From JAWVFM01 sp963771655 (GTDB lineage Bacteria; Actinomycetota; Thermoleophilia; Solirubrobacterales; 70-9), in the NCBI GenBank assembly GCA_963771655.1, contig CAVYUG010000010.1, positions 1-54,184 on the forward strand: a stretch of 54,184 bases of DNA. The letters run 5' to 3'. The position numbers and the translations under genes were made by a program. This document shows, piece by piece, positions 32,142 through 38,893 of this stretch (positions within the stretch are counted from its first letter, which is position 1; each line of letters begins with the position of its first letter). The notes beneath the pieces are model-generated. The model did not search any database, was not told where the DNA came from, and saw only the letters and a program-made list of their open reading frames with translations.

Positions 32142-33269
32142 CTAGCGGCCTCGCCGCCATGCCCGCGCCGCACGCAGGCGATCGCGCAGCGGATCCGGCA
32201 TCGCCCGCACCCCGGCGCGCGCGAGCCGTTCCGCAGTCGCCGCAGCGTGGCGCCGGGACAGCGGCGGGACGAGCACCACCTTGCGCCCCCATCGCTGGCC
32301 GGTCGCGAATCGGGCCTTGAACGACTCGTCGCCGAGCAGCAGGTCGTATTCGAGGGCGCCCTCGGCGATCGCCTCGCGGACGGTCTCGGCAAGCAGCAGG
32401 AAGCCGATGCTGTAGCGGCTCCAATCGGGATCGAAACCGGCCTGGTAATACGAGAAGCGATCGCCAACCCGCCACCCGTACCAGGCGGCAACGGCGACGC
32501 CGTCCGCCTCGAGGATGAACAGGCGCAGCCAGCCACGCTCGTCGGCGGCGAGGGCGAAGTCGCCGTGAAAGCTGCGGACCGCTGGATCGGCGACGGACGA
32601 GGTCCCCGGGCGGTCACGCCAGCGCGCATCATGCAGTCGAAATAGAGTCGCCATATCCCGGGCGACCTCCTCGGCGCCGGCGGATCGGCGCAAGGTGACC
32701 TCGTGATCGCGGCGCAGGGCTCGCATCTTTCTGCCCACCTGGTTGCGGAACTGCCCGCTGCGCGCCGCCAGGTAGTCGTCCCAGGTGAGCCCGGACAGCT
32801 CGATCAAAGGCAGCGGGTCCGGGGGCTGGGGAACGTGTACGAGATGGGACGGCCACGCCGCCGCGAGCTCGCGCCACCATGTCGCGTCCGCTCCGACCCG
32901 TCCGAGGTCGACCTCGCACCGCCGGCTCAGGTCGCGGGCGAGCGGTATCGCCGCCGCCGCCGCGAGCTCATCGTCATCGCCGCTGGCGGCGACCGGAACG
33001 AAGATGTCGGCGAGCCTGGGCGCCGGGAACCCGAGTCGCGCCGACCGCCCTGACGGGCTCGATCGGACGAGCGGCAGGACCCCCCGCACCGACCCGTCGC
33101 TTCGCCGCCAGACCGCGACCGTCGGGGCCGACTCGCCATCGACGTCCCGCAGTGCGCTGAGGTACCACTCCGGCGTGACAAAAGCACTACCGCGGGCCTC
33201 GGCCAGGCTCCGCCACGCATCCAGGACGGGGGCGACCCCGTCCACGCTTGCGATTACGTCGACGCTCAA
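32142..33269 (-). CDS. FemAB-like (Acetyltransf_6) acyltransferase 2
   Basis: 375 residues. FVTPEWYLSALRDVDGESAP near the N-terminus, WDDYLAARSGQFRNQVGRKM (basic helix), then a GNAT core with LRLFILEADGVAVAAWYGWR, SYYQAGFDPDWSRYSIGFLL and LEYDLLLGDESFKARF. The combination is typical of BioF2-like acyltransferases in exopolysaccharide loci. The TTG start overlaps the TGA of the GNAT gene (TTGA, 33266-33269), placing it in the carrier-protein operon. It is a candidate acceptor-side enzyme for the pyrrolyl group, but nothing in the sequence fixes the donor. Confidence 0.75.
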   Translation of the reverse strand: MSVDVIASVDGVAPVLDAWRSLAEARGSAFVTPEWYLSALRDVDGESAPTVAVWRRSDGSVRGVLPLVRSSPSGRSARLGFPAPRLADIFVPVAASGDDDELAAAAAIPLARDLSRRCEVDLGRVGADATWWRELAAAWPSHLVHVPQPPDPLPLIELSGLTWDDYLAARSGQFRNQVGRKMRALRRDHEVTLRRSAGAEEVARDMATLFRLHDARWRDRPGTSSVADPAVRSFHGDFALAADERGWLRLFILEADGVAVAAWYGWRVGDRFSYYQAGFDPDWSRYSIGFLLLAETVREAIAEGALEYDLLLGDESFKARFATGQRWGRKVVLVPPLSRRHAAATAERLARAGVRAMPDPLRDRLRAARAWRRGR

Positions 33270-33904
33270 CGAGCACTCCGCCGATCCGAGTGCCGCCCGG
33301 CGCGAGAGACTGGCCCGAACCTGGGACGATCGGAGAGCGGCACCTGCCAGCCGACACGATCCAGCAACCGCAGACGGGTGACACGCTGCACCGGCGCGAA
33401 GCCGAACATCATTCGCACCAGCATCTGCATCTCCCGATTCTCCCGATCGACCCAGCCGTAGAGTCGCCTCGTCGCGGCATCGGCTTGCACATCGCGGAGC
33501 AGCGTCGACATCAGCCTCCCCCCGATGCCGAGGCTTCGGAGCTCGGGCTCAGCCCACATCGCGTACGTGTAGGCCTCGTCGGGCGCCAAGCGGATGCGAA
33601 GCCCCGACCAGGGATCACGCTGGACCGGGAGCCGGCTGAACCAGAGCCAGCCGCCGAACCGACCGTCGACCGTAGCCAGATAGCAGGTATCGCCGCGGGC
33701 GAGAAGGGACGGTGCCGTCGCCTCGAAGCGGCCCTCGAGCGCGTCGCGACGACCGGGATGGTCGGCCGACATCACGCTGACCTCGACGCCGTCGGCCGCT
33801 ACCGGCTCGGGGACCGCCTGCTCTTGCCGCCACTCGAAAACGTCGACCGGCATGAGGTCGACGAAACGGTGAGCGAGGCTTTGGAACCGGCTACCCCCCG
33901 CCAC
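33266..33904 (-). CDS. GNAT-family N-acyltransferase next to the carrier protein
   Basis: About 212 residues. The GNAT core shows CYLATVDGRFGGWLWFSRLP, AYTYAMWAEPELRSLGIGGR and LMSTLLRDVQADAATRRLYG; RSLGIGG is the pantetheine/pyrophosphate-binding R/Q-x-x-G-x-G/A loop. GTG 33904 overlaps the carrier-protein gene by 14 bases; ATG 33850 is a later alternative. The frame continues upstream to 34069 but only as antisense-like low complexity. Because the acyl donor of a GNAT is normally a pantetheine thioester, a GNAT fused by overlap to a carrier-protein gene is the best candidate for moving the carrier-bound acyl group to an amine on a sugar (inference). Confidence 0.72.
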   Translation of the reverse strand: MAGGSRFQSLAHRFVDLMPVDVFEWRQEQAVPEPVAADGVEVSVMSADHPGRRDALEGRFEATAPSLLARGDTCYLATVDGRFGGWLWFSRLPVQRDPWSGLRIRLAPDEAYTYAMWAEPELRSLGIGGRLMSTLLRDVQADAATRRLYGWVDRENREMQMLVRMMFGFAPVQRVTRLRLLDRVGWQVPLSDRPRFGPVSRAGRHSDRRSAR

Positions 33905-34145
33905 GCTTATCGGCGAGGAACCGGGCCATCGCGTCGATGGAGCCGAAGTTCTCGGGCGAAAGCTCGGACCCCGAGACCTCGACCCCGAACCGTGCCCGGA
34001 ACTCTTCCACGATCGACAGCAGCTGCAGCGAATCGATGATCGCTTCCTCGAAGAAGAGGTCGCCGTCACCGATTCCGGCGACCGTCTCGTCTCCGAGGAT
34101 GGCTCCCAGGAGCTCCCTCACCTCTGCCGTCTCGGGCGCGGTCAC
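33891..34145 (-). CDS. Stand-alone peptidyl/acyl carrier protein
   Basis: 84 residues, four-helix carrier protein. The phosphopantetheine site is IIDSLQLL with Ser39. The C-terminal SPENFGSIDAMARFL pattern resembles the small carrier proteins of prolyl-dehydrogenating pathways (PltL/PigG type) more than fatty-acid ACPs, whose DSL is usually followed by DTVELVMA-like residues. The GTG start overlaps the TGA of the adenylation gene (GTGA, 34142-34145), giving coupled translation. Predicted to carry prolyl and then pyrrolyl-2-carboxyl on its pantetheine thiol. It needs a phosphopantetheinyl transferase from elsewhere in the genome. Confidence 0.85.
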   Translation of the reverse strand: MTAPETAEVRELLGAILGDETVAGIGDGDLFFEEAIIDSLQLLSIVEEFRARFGVEVSGSELSPENFGSIDAMARFLADKRGGG

Positions 34146-35710
34146 CCTTCTCCCTCCGCGGCGATCGTCCTCGACGCCTGCCTTGTCAGCTCGGGGCGAT
34201 CATACTTGTCGTTGGGCGTGCGGGGCAGCGAGTCGCGAAGGATGATGCGCTCGGGGACCATGTACGCAGGCACTCGCTGCCTACACGTCAGCTCGAGGTC
34301 CCGCTCGTCCACGCTCCCCTCGAGCGTGCAGAATGCCGCGATCCGATTCCCGATCAGATCGTCGGGAACAGCCACCGCGACGCACTCGGCGACGGCCGGG
34401 TGGGCGTGCAGGGCGGCCTCGATCTCCCCGAGCTCGATTCGATATCCGCGGCTCTTGACGAGGTGGTCGCGCCGGCCCACGAAGCGGTACTCGGGGACGG
34501 GCGAGTCTCCGATGATGTTGACGACGTCGCCCGTTCGATATGTGTAGGGGGCGGTGAAGCGCTCGGCGGTCCGCCCGCTGTCCCCCCAGTAGCCCTGGGC
34601 GACGATCGACCCGGTGACGACGAGCTCGCCCTCGGCGCCGACCTCGTCCACCGGCGCGCCGGCATCGTCCAACACCTCGCATCGGGTGTTCGCACAGGGC
34701 TGGCCGATCGGCACGCTCGGCCCGTCCACCGGCGGCGCCTCGAGCACCTCGTGATAGGTGCACACGTTCGTCTCCGTTGGCCCATACAGGTTGAAGAAGC
34801 GGGCGCCGGGGACAACCCGCATCAACTCCCGCAGGTGCCGGTTCGGAAAGACCTCGCCGGCGAACAGGACGAACCGCAGGCTCGAGAGCGGCTTGGACGC
34901 GACGTCGCCGTACCGGACCATCATCGCCAGCGCCGAAGGGACCGAGTACCAGACCGTGATCTCCCGCTCGCGAATCCATTCGCAGAGCCGAGTCGGGAAC
35001 ATTGCAGCGTCGGCGGGAACAAGGCAGACTCTGGCGCCGGCGATCGCCGCTCCGAAGAGATCCAGGATCGACAGATCGAAGTGCAGGGGAGCGTGGCTCG
35101 AGAGGACGTCCGCCTCCTGGAAGCCGAACGTCGCCAGCGCCCAGTTGACGAAGGTGAGCGAGTTGCGGTGGGAAATGGAGACTCCCTTCGGTTCTCCGGT
35201 CGACCCCGACGTGTAGAGGACGTAGGCGAGATCGACGTCGATCAGCTGCCGGGGCTGGACGTCGCCCGTCGCGCGCTGTGTTGCCTCCCAGCTCAAGAAC
35301 CCATCACTCGCGGTCGCGTCGCGGACGATGCCCTTCTGAACCACGGCCGGATCGGCCCTTCGCAGGGCGTCGATCAAAGGCTGGTCCGAGATCAGCGCCG
35401 ACAACCCGCAGTCGGCCGCGATGTAGGCGGTCCGCGCCGGCGGTGCCGCGGAGTCGAGCGGGACGTAAGCGGCGCCCGCGCGCATCACCCCGTAGAGCGA
35501 GACCACCGCCTCGATGCTCTTCGGGAGGTGAATTCCGACACGATCGCCGGGCCGGACCCCCTGATCCTGCAGCGTGGCAGCGATGCGGTCCGCGGCGACG
35601 TCGAGCTCGCGATAGGTGAGCTCGTCACCCCCGCTCTCGATTGCGAGTCGATCCGGCCAGCGACTGGCGGCCGCCCTCAGAAGCTCGTCCAACCGCTTTC
35701 CGCCCTCCAT
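34142..35710 (-). CDS. L-prolyl-AMP ligase-like stand-alone adenylation enzyme
   Basis: 522 residues, ANL superfamily. Core motifs: LYTSGSTGEPKG (A3, 165-176), FDLSILD (A4, 211-217), NLYGPTETNV (A5, 307-316), YRTGD (A7), NDKYDR (A10, Lys502). Asp212 in A4 is the residue that holds the substrate alpha-amino group in amino-acid-activating domains and is not expected in acyl-CoA ligases. Mapping by alignment to the GrsA pocket gives D212 L213 L216 Y255 L282 A284 L308 V316 C317 K502, i.e. DLLYLALVCK. I know this as the proline code of RedM/PltF/CloN4-type L-prolyl-AMP ligases. It would load proline onto the adjacent carrier protein. ATG 35710 is 15 bases after the dehydrogenase stop. Confidence 0.85.
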   Translation of the reverse strand: MEGGKRLDELLRAAASRWPDRLAIESGGDELTYRELDVAADRIAATLQDQGVRPGDRVGIHLPKSIEAVVSLYGVMRAGAAYVPLDSAAPPARTAYIAADCGLSALISDQPLIDALRRADPAVVQKGIVRDATASDGFLSWEATQRATGDVQPRQLIDVDLAYVLYTSGSTGEPKGVSISHRNSLTFVNWALATFGFQEADVLSSHAPLHFDLSILDLFGAAIAGARVCLVPADAAMFPTRLCEWIREREITVWYSVPSALAMMVRYGDVASKPLSSLRFVLFAGEVFPNRHLRELMRVVPGARFFNLYGPTETNVCTYHEVLEAPPVDGPSVPIGQPCANTRCEVLDDAGAPVDEVGAEGELVVTGSIVAQGYWGDSGRTAERFTAPYTYRTGDVVNIIGDSPVPEYRFVGRRDHLVKSRGYRIELGEIEAALHAHPAVAECVAVAVPDDLIGNRIAAFCTLEGSVDERDLELTCRQRVPAYMVPERIILRDSLPRTPNDKYDRPELTRQASRTIAAEGEG

Positions 35711-35725
35711 CCGTCGCTCCTCTCC

Positions 35726-36868
35726 TCAAAGGCCCAAGCTGCGCGCCAGTACGGCGCGCTGCATCTCGGAGGTCCCCGAGTAGATCCGGCTACCGACCGC
35801 GTCGCGCAGGCGCCGCTCGATGCCGGCCTCGCTCATGTAGCCGTACCCGCCGTGCACCTGGATCGAATCGAGACTGCTGGCAACGGCGGCCTCGCTCGTC
35901 CATAGCTTCGCCAGCGCCGACTCGGCATTCGCCGATCTCCCTTTCGCCTTCACGAACGCAGCTCGATACACGAGCAGTCGACCAGCCTCGAGCCTTGCCT
36001 TCATGTCGACGATCCGGTGCGAGACGGACTGGTAGGAGGCGATTGGCGCACCGAACGCATGCCGCTGCTTGGCGTAGGCACAAGCGGCGTCGAGATCGCG
36101 CTGGAGCGCGCCGAGCTGGGAGGCCGTAGGCCAGATCCGCTCCCACTCCATGAGCTCGGTGAAGACGAGCGCGCCGGCGCCGACATCGCCGAGAACGTCG
36201 CCGTCCGCCACGAACGATTCGTCGAGGACGAGATCGCCGAGCGGAGATGTCCGCAGCCCCATCTTCCCCATGGCGTCCGTCCGCTCCACGCCGGCGGCTT
36301 GAGTGTCGAGGAGAAAGGCTGTGATTCCACCGAGCGCGCCGCCCTCACCGGTCGCGGCGAAGCAGATGACGAGGTCAGCGGTCGGTCCGTTGGTGACGAA
36401 CGTCTTCCGTCCCGTCAGGGACCAACCTCCATCGACGCGGGTCGCGTGCGTCCTCATCGCGAACGCGTCGGAGCCGGAGTCCGGTTCGGTGATGGCGAGG
36501 GCCCCGATGGTCGTCCCAGCCGCCAGGCCGGGAAGGTAGCGCCGACGCTGCTCGTCGCTGCCGTGGGAGAGCAGGCCAGAGGTCATTACCCACGCCTGGA
36601 CCGAGGCCGAGAAGACCAGGCCGCCGTCCCGGCAGCCCTCCCCGAGCCCCTCGGCAACCAGGAGGCCGGCCAGCGGGTCGATTGCGACTCCGCCCAGATC
36701 GGCCGGAACCCGAAGCCCGAAATAGCCCCATTCGGCGAGGCGCTGCCACTTCTCGGCCGGGAACCGGCCCTCACGATCGTCCTCGATAACCCCGACGTTC
36801 AGCGACTCGCCGAACGCGACCGCTTCGCCGCGCAGGCTCAGGCTTTCCTCTGGCCAGTCGAAGTCCAA
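35726..36868 (-). CDS. L-prolyl-S-carrier-protein dehydrogenase-like flavoprotein (acyl-CoA dehydrogenase family)
   Basis: 380 residues, complete acyl-CoA dehydrogenase fold: ITEPDSGSDAFAM and GRKTFVTNGPTADL (flavin and substrate strands), RHAFGAPIASYQSVSHRIVD, IQVHGGYGYM, RIYSGTSEMQRAVLARSLGL. The usual catalytic Glu of the YEGT loop is Ser364 (YSGT), but Glu243 in MEWERIW sits where isovaleryl-CoA dehydrogenase keeps its base, a feature I associate with prolyl-PCP dehydrogenases as well. Size and order with the adenylation and carrier genes match RedW/PltE/CloN3 sets, which oxidise carrier-bound proline to pyrrole-2-carboxyl. TTG start at 36868; first gene of the minus-strand operon running to 31068. 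Confidence 0.82.
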   Translation of the reverse strand: MDFDWPEESLSLRGEAVAFGESLNVGVIEDDREGRFPAEKWQRLAEWGYFGLRVPADLGGVAIDPLAGLLVAEGLGEGCRDGGLVFSASVQAWVMTSGLLSHGSDEQRRRYLPGLAAGTTIGALAITEPDSGSDAFAMRTHATRVDGGWSLTGRKTFVTNGPTADLVICFAATGEGGALGGITAFLLDTQAAGVERTDAMGKMGLRTSPLGDLVLDESFVADGDVLGDVGAGALVFTELMEWERIWPTASQLGALQRDLDAACAYAKQRHAFGAPIASYQSVSHRIVDMKARLEAGRLLVYRAAFVKAKGRSANAESALAKLWTSEAAVASSLDSIQVHGGYGYMSEAGIERRLRDAVGSRIYSGTSEMQRAVLARSLGL

Positions 36869-36949
36869 AGCCGCGCACCTTTATCACAGGAGCCAAGACG
36901 GAGAAGCGCGGCACGTGGGGACGATGCTCACCCGAGACCAGCCCCTAGC

Positions 36950-37738
36950 ATGCCTGACTTGTCCGACGTTCTCGTCCTTTGCTACCACGCCGTCAGCGAG
37001 CGTTGGGGCGCCAACCTCTCGATCGCGCCGGATCAGCTCTTCGCGCAGCTTCGTGACCTGGTCTCGCGCGGTTACCGGGGAACCACGTTCACCGAGGCTA
37101 TTCACAACCGCCCGCACCGCCGCACGCTAGCGGTGACGTTCGACGATGCGTACAGGTCCGTGCTCGAGCTGGCGCTCCCGGTGCTCGAGCGGTTGGAGCT
37201 TCCCGGCTCGGTCTTCGTGCCGACGTCGTACGCAGGACGCGATGAGCCGATGTCATGGCCCGGAATCAGCGAGTGGGCGAGCGGACCGGACGCAGCGGAG
37301 CTTCGGCCCATGTCGTGGGACGAGCTGAAACGCTTGGCTGACGGCGATTGGGAGATCGGCTCCCACACCCGCACGCACCCGCGGCTCACCGCGCTCGACG
37401 ACAGCGCGCTTCGGGAAGAGCTCGCCGGATCGCGCGAGGATTGCGAGCGGGCTCTCGGCAGACCGTGCACGTCGGTCGCCTACCCGTACGGGGACGTCGA
37501 CGACAGGGTGATCGCCGCGGCGCGCCGGGCCGGCTACGTCGCCGGGGCGGAGCTTGCTCCGAGACGCTATCGGGTGCTTCCGCTCGAGTGGCCGCGCCTG
37601 TGCGTGATGCAAACGTATTCGCTCGCGCGCTTCCGCCGCCATGCGTCGCCCGCGGTCCGGCAACTGCAGCGCTCGCCTCTCGGCGGATTGACGGAGGCGG
37701 CGTACGCGGCCGTCAATCGCCGAGTGCGCTCGTCCTGA
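36950..37738 (+). CDS. NodB-type polysaccharide deacetylase (copy 2)
   Basis: 262 residues, no signal peptide. NodB motifs TFDDAY (63-68), SHTRTH (138-143) and YPYGD (178-182) are intact. It is paralogous to the deacetylase at 13.5 kb along the full length but lacks that copy's Pro/Ser tail. The frame extends far upstream as an antisense artefact; the ATG at 36950 begins right at the domain. Divergent from the prolyl dehydrogenase (81-base gap, which must hold both promoters) and convergent with a FemAB-like gene (15-base gap). It would expose amines on hexosamines, a plausible acceptor for the acyltransferases here. Confidence 0.85.
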   Translation: MPDLSDVLVLCYHAVSERWGANLSIAPDQLFAQLRDLVSRGYRGTTFTEAIHNRPHRRTLAVTFDDAYRSVLELALPVLERLELPGSVFVPTSYAGRDEPMSWPGISEWASGPDAAELRPMSWDELKRLADGDWEIGSHTRTHPRLTALDDSALREELAGSREDCERALGRPCTSVAYPYGDVDDRVIAAARRAGYVAGAELAPRRYRVLPLEWPRLCVMQTYSLARFRRHASPAVRQLQRSPLGGLTEAAYAAVNRRVRSS

Positions 37739-37753
37739 ACATTGCGCGTGTCC

Positions 37754-38818
37754 TCACCGCCCGAGCGCACCCAAGACCTGCTTGACGAGCGGGCGACCAC
37801 GGGCGAAGGCGACGTGCTCAACGGCACCCAAGGGCGACGGGGCGAACGCCTGCAGCAGCCATCGCTCGCGATAGGAGTCCGTCCACTCTCGCTTCCATGG
37901 TGCATCCGTGCCGAGGAACTCATACGCCGTTAAGCCGAGCGAGAACGCGCGCGCCAGCATGTCCTCGCGGATCAGCACACCAGGAGCAAAGCTGCGGTAA
38001 TCGGGATCGAACCCGGTCTTGAGCAGGTAGTGCACCCCATTCTCCTCGAGGGAGTAGTCGAAGGCCAGGGGACGCCCCGAGAGGCGCAGGAACGCCAGCC
38101 TCAGCGATCCTCGCCGCGCGGCCCAACTCGCGACCTCGCGATAGAACTGTGCCGTCTCCTTTCGCGAAAGGATCGCCGACCCGCGCGATCCCTTCCACCC
38201 GCGCGACTCGATGTCGAAGCCCTCCTCGAGAAGCTCGTCGAGGCGATCACCTCCATCCAGGACCTCCAGCGCAAGCTCTCCTTGCGCCTCGAGCCGGCGC
38301 CGCATCCGCCTGAGGTTGCTGCGGCGCTTGCTCGTCAGGCGCTGTTCGTAGTCATTCCAATCCCCACTGATCGGCACGTAGGGCGACCTCTGGACGACGC
38401 GCTCCAGGAGGCGGTAACCGGCTTCAGCCCCGGCCCGCTTGAACGGGACGAGCTCGGCGGTCGGGTCAGCGACGAACGAGATCTGGAGCCGATGCATCCG
38501 CTGCGCGAAGGCGGCCTCGGCCAGGGCGAAGGCCTCGTCCCGGTCGGCTGCAACCGCGCCGAAGATCGGCGTATGCCAGTTCGTCGGCGACTGGAGCACT
38601 CCCCGCCTCGCGGCCAGGGGCAGTACCGCCAGCAGGGAATCGTCATCTCGGAGGGTGAGGATTCGCAGGGATCCCTTGCCGAAGGCCGTCCACCAGGCAC
38701 CGATCCAGCCCGGACGCAGGAACGGGGACGCCCCGCTCACATCGGCCAGCTGGTCCCACGCCTCGGCAATGCCGCCCGGCGCGTCGTGGATCTCGAGTGA
38801 GCTGCCCGGCTGGGGCAT
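37754..38818 (-). CDS. FemAB-like (Acetyltransf_6) acyltransferase 3
   Basis: 354 residues. SPFLRPGWIGAWWTAFGKGS opens the domain, DYEQRLTSKRRSNLRRMRRR is the basic central helix, and LRLAFLRLSGRPLAFDYSLE, HYLLKTGFDPDYRSFAPGVL and YEFLGTDAPWKREWTD form the C-terminal GNAT half, as in polysaccharide-locus FemAB proteins (also found beside exosortase systems). No exosortase or PEP-CTERM protein is seen here. It lies 75 bases downstream of the ATP-grasp/monooxygenase gene on the same strand. Confidence 0.75.
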   Translation of the reverse strand: MPQPGSSLEIHDAPGGIAEAWDQLADVSGASPFLRPGWIGAWWTAFGKGSLRILTLRDDDSLLAVLPLAARRGVLQSPTNWHTPIFGAVAADRDEAFALAEAAFAQRMHRLQISFVADPTAELVPFKRAGAEAGYRLLERVVQRSPYVPISGDWNDYEQRLTSKRRSNLRRMRRRLEAQGELALEVLDGGDRLDELLEEGFDIESRGWKGSRGSAILSRKETAQFYREVASWAARRGSLRLAFLRLSGRPLAFDYSLEENGVHYLLKTGFDPDYRSFAPGVLIREDMLARAFSLGLTAYEFLGTDAPWKREWTDSYRERWLLQAFAPSPLGAVEHVAFARGRPLVKQVLGALGR

Positions 38819-38893
38819 GACGCCGTCAGCCGGGGTGCCAAGCGGCCGCGCCGCCGCGCTCCCTCATCGTCGCCATCACGCTCACCGTCCCCA

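Noticed and set aside
34142..36868. Reading the ligase and dehydrogenase as an exosortase-A-associated acyl-CoA ligase set or fatty-acid genes
   Set aside because: The ligase has the A4 Asp of amino-acid-activating enzymes and a complete proline-type pocket; no exosortase, PEP-CTERM protein or PLP decarboxylase of those loci is present.
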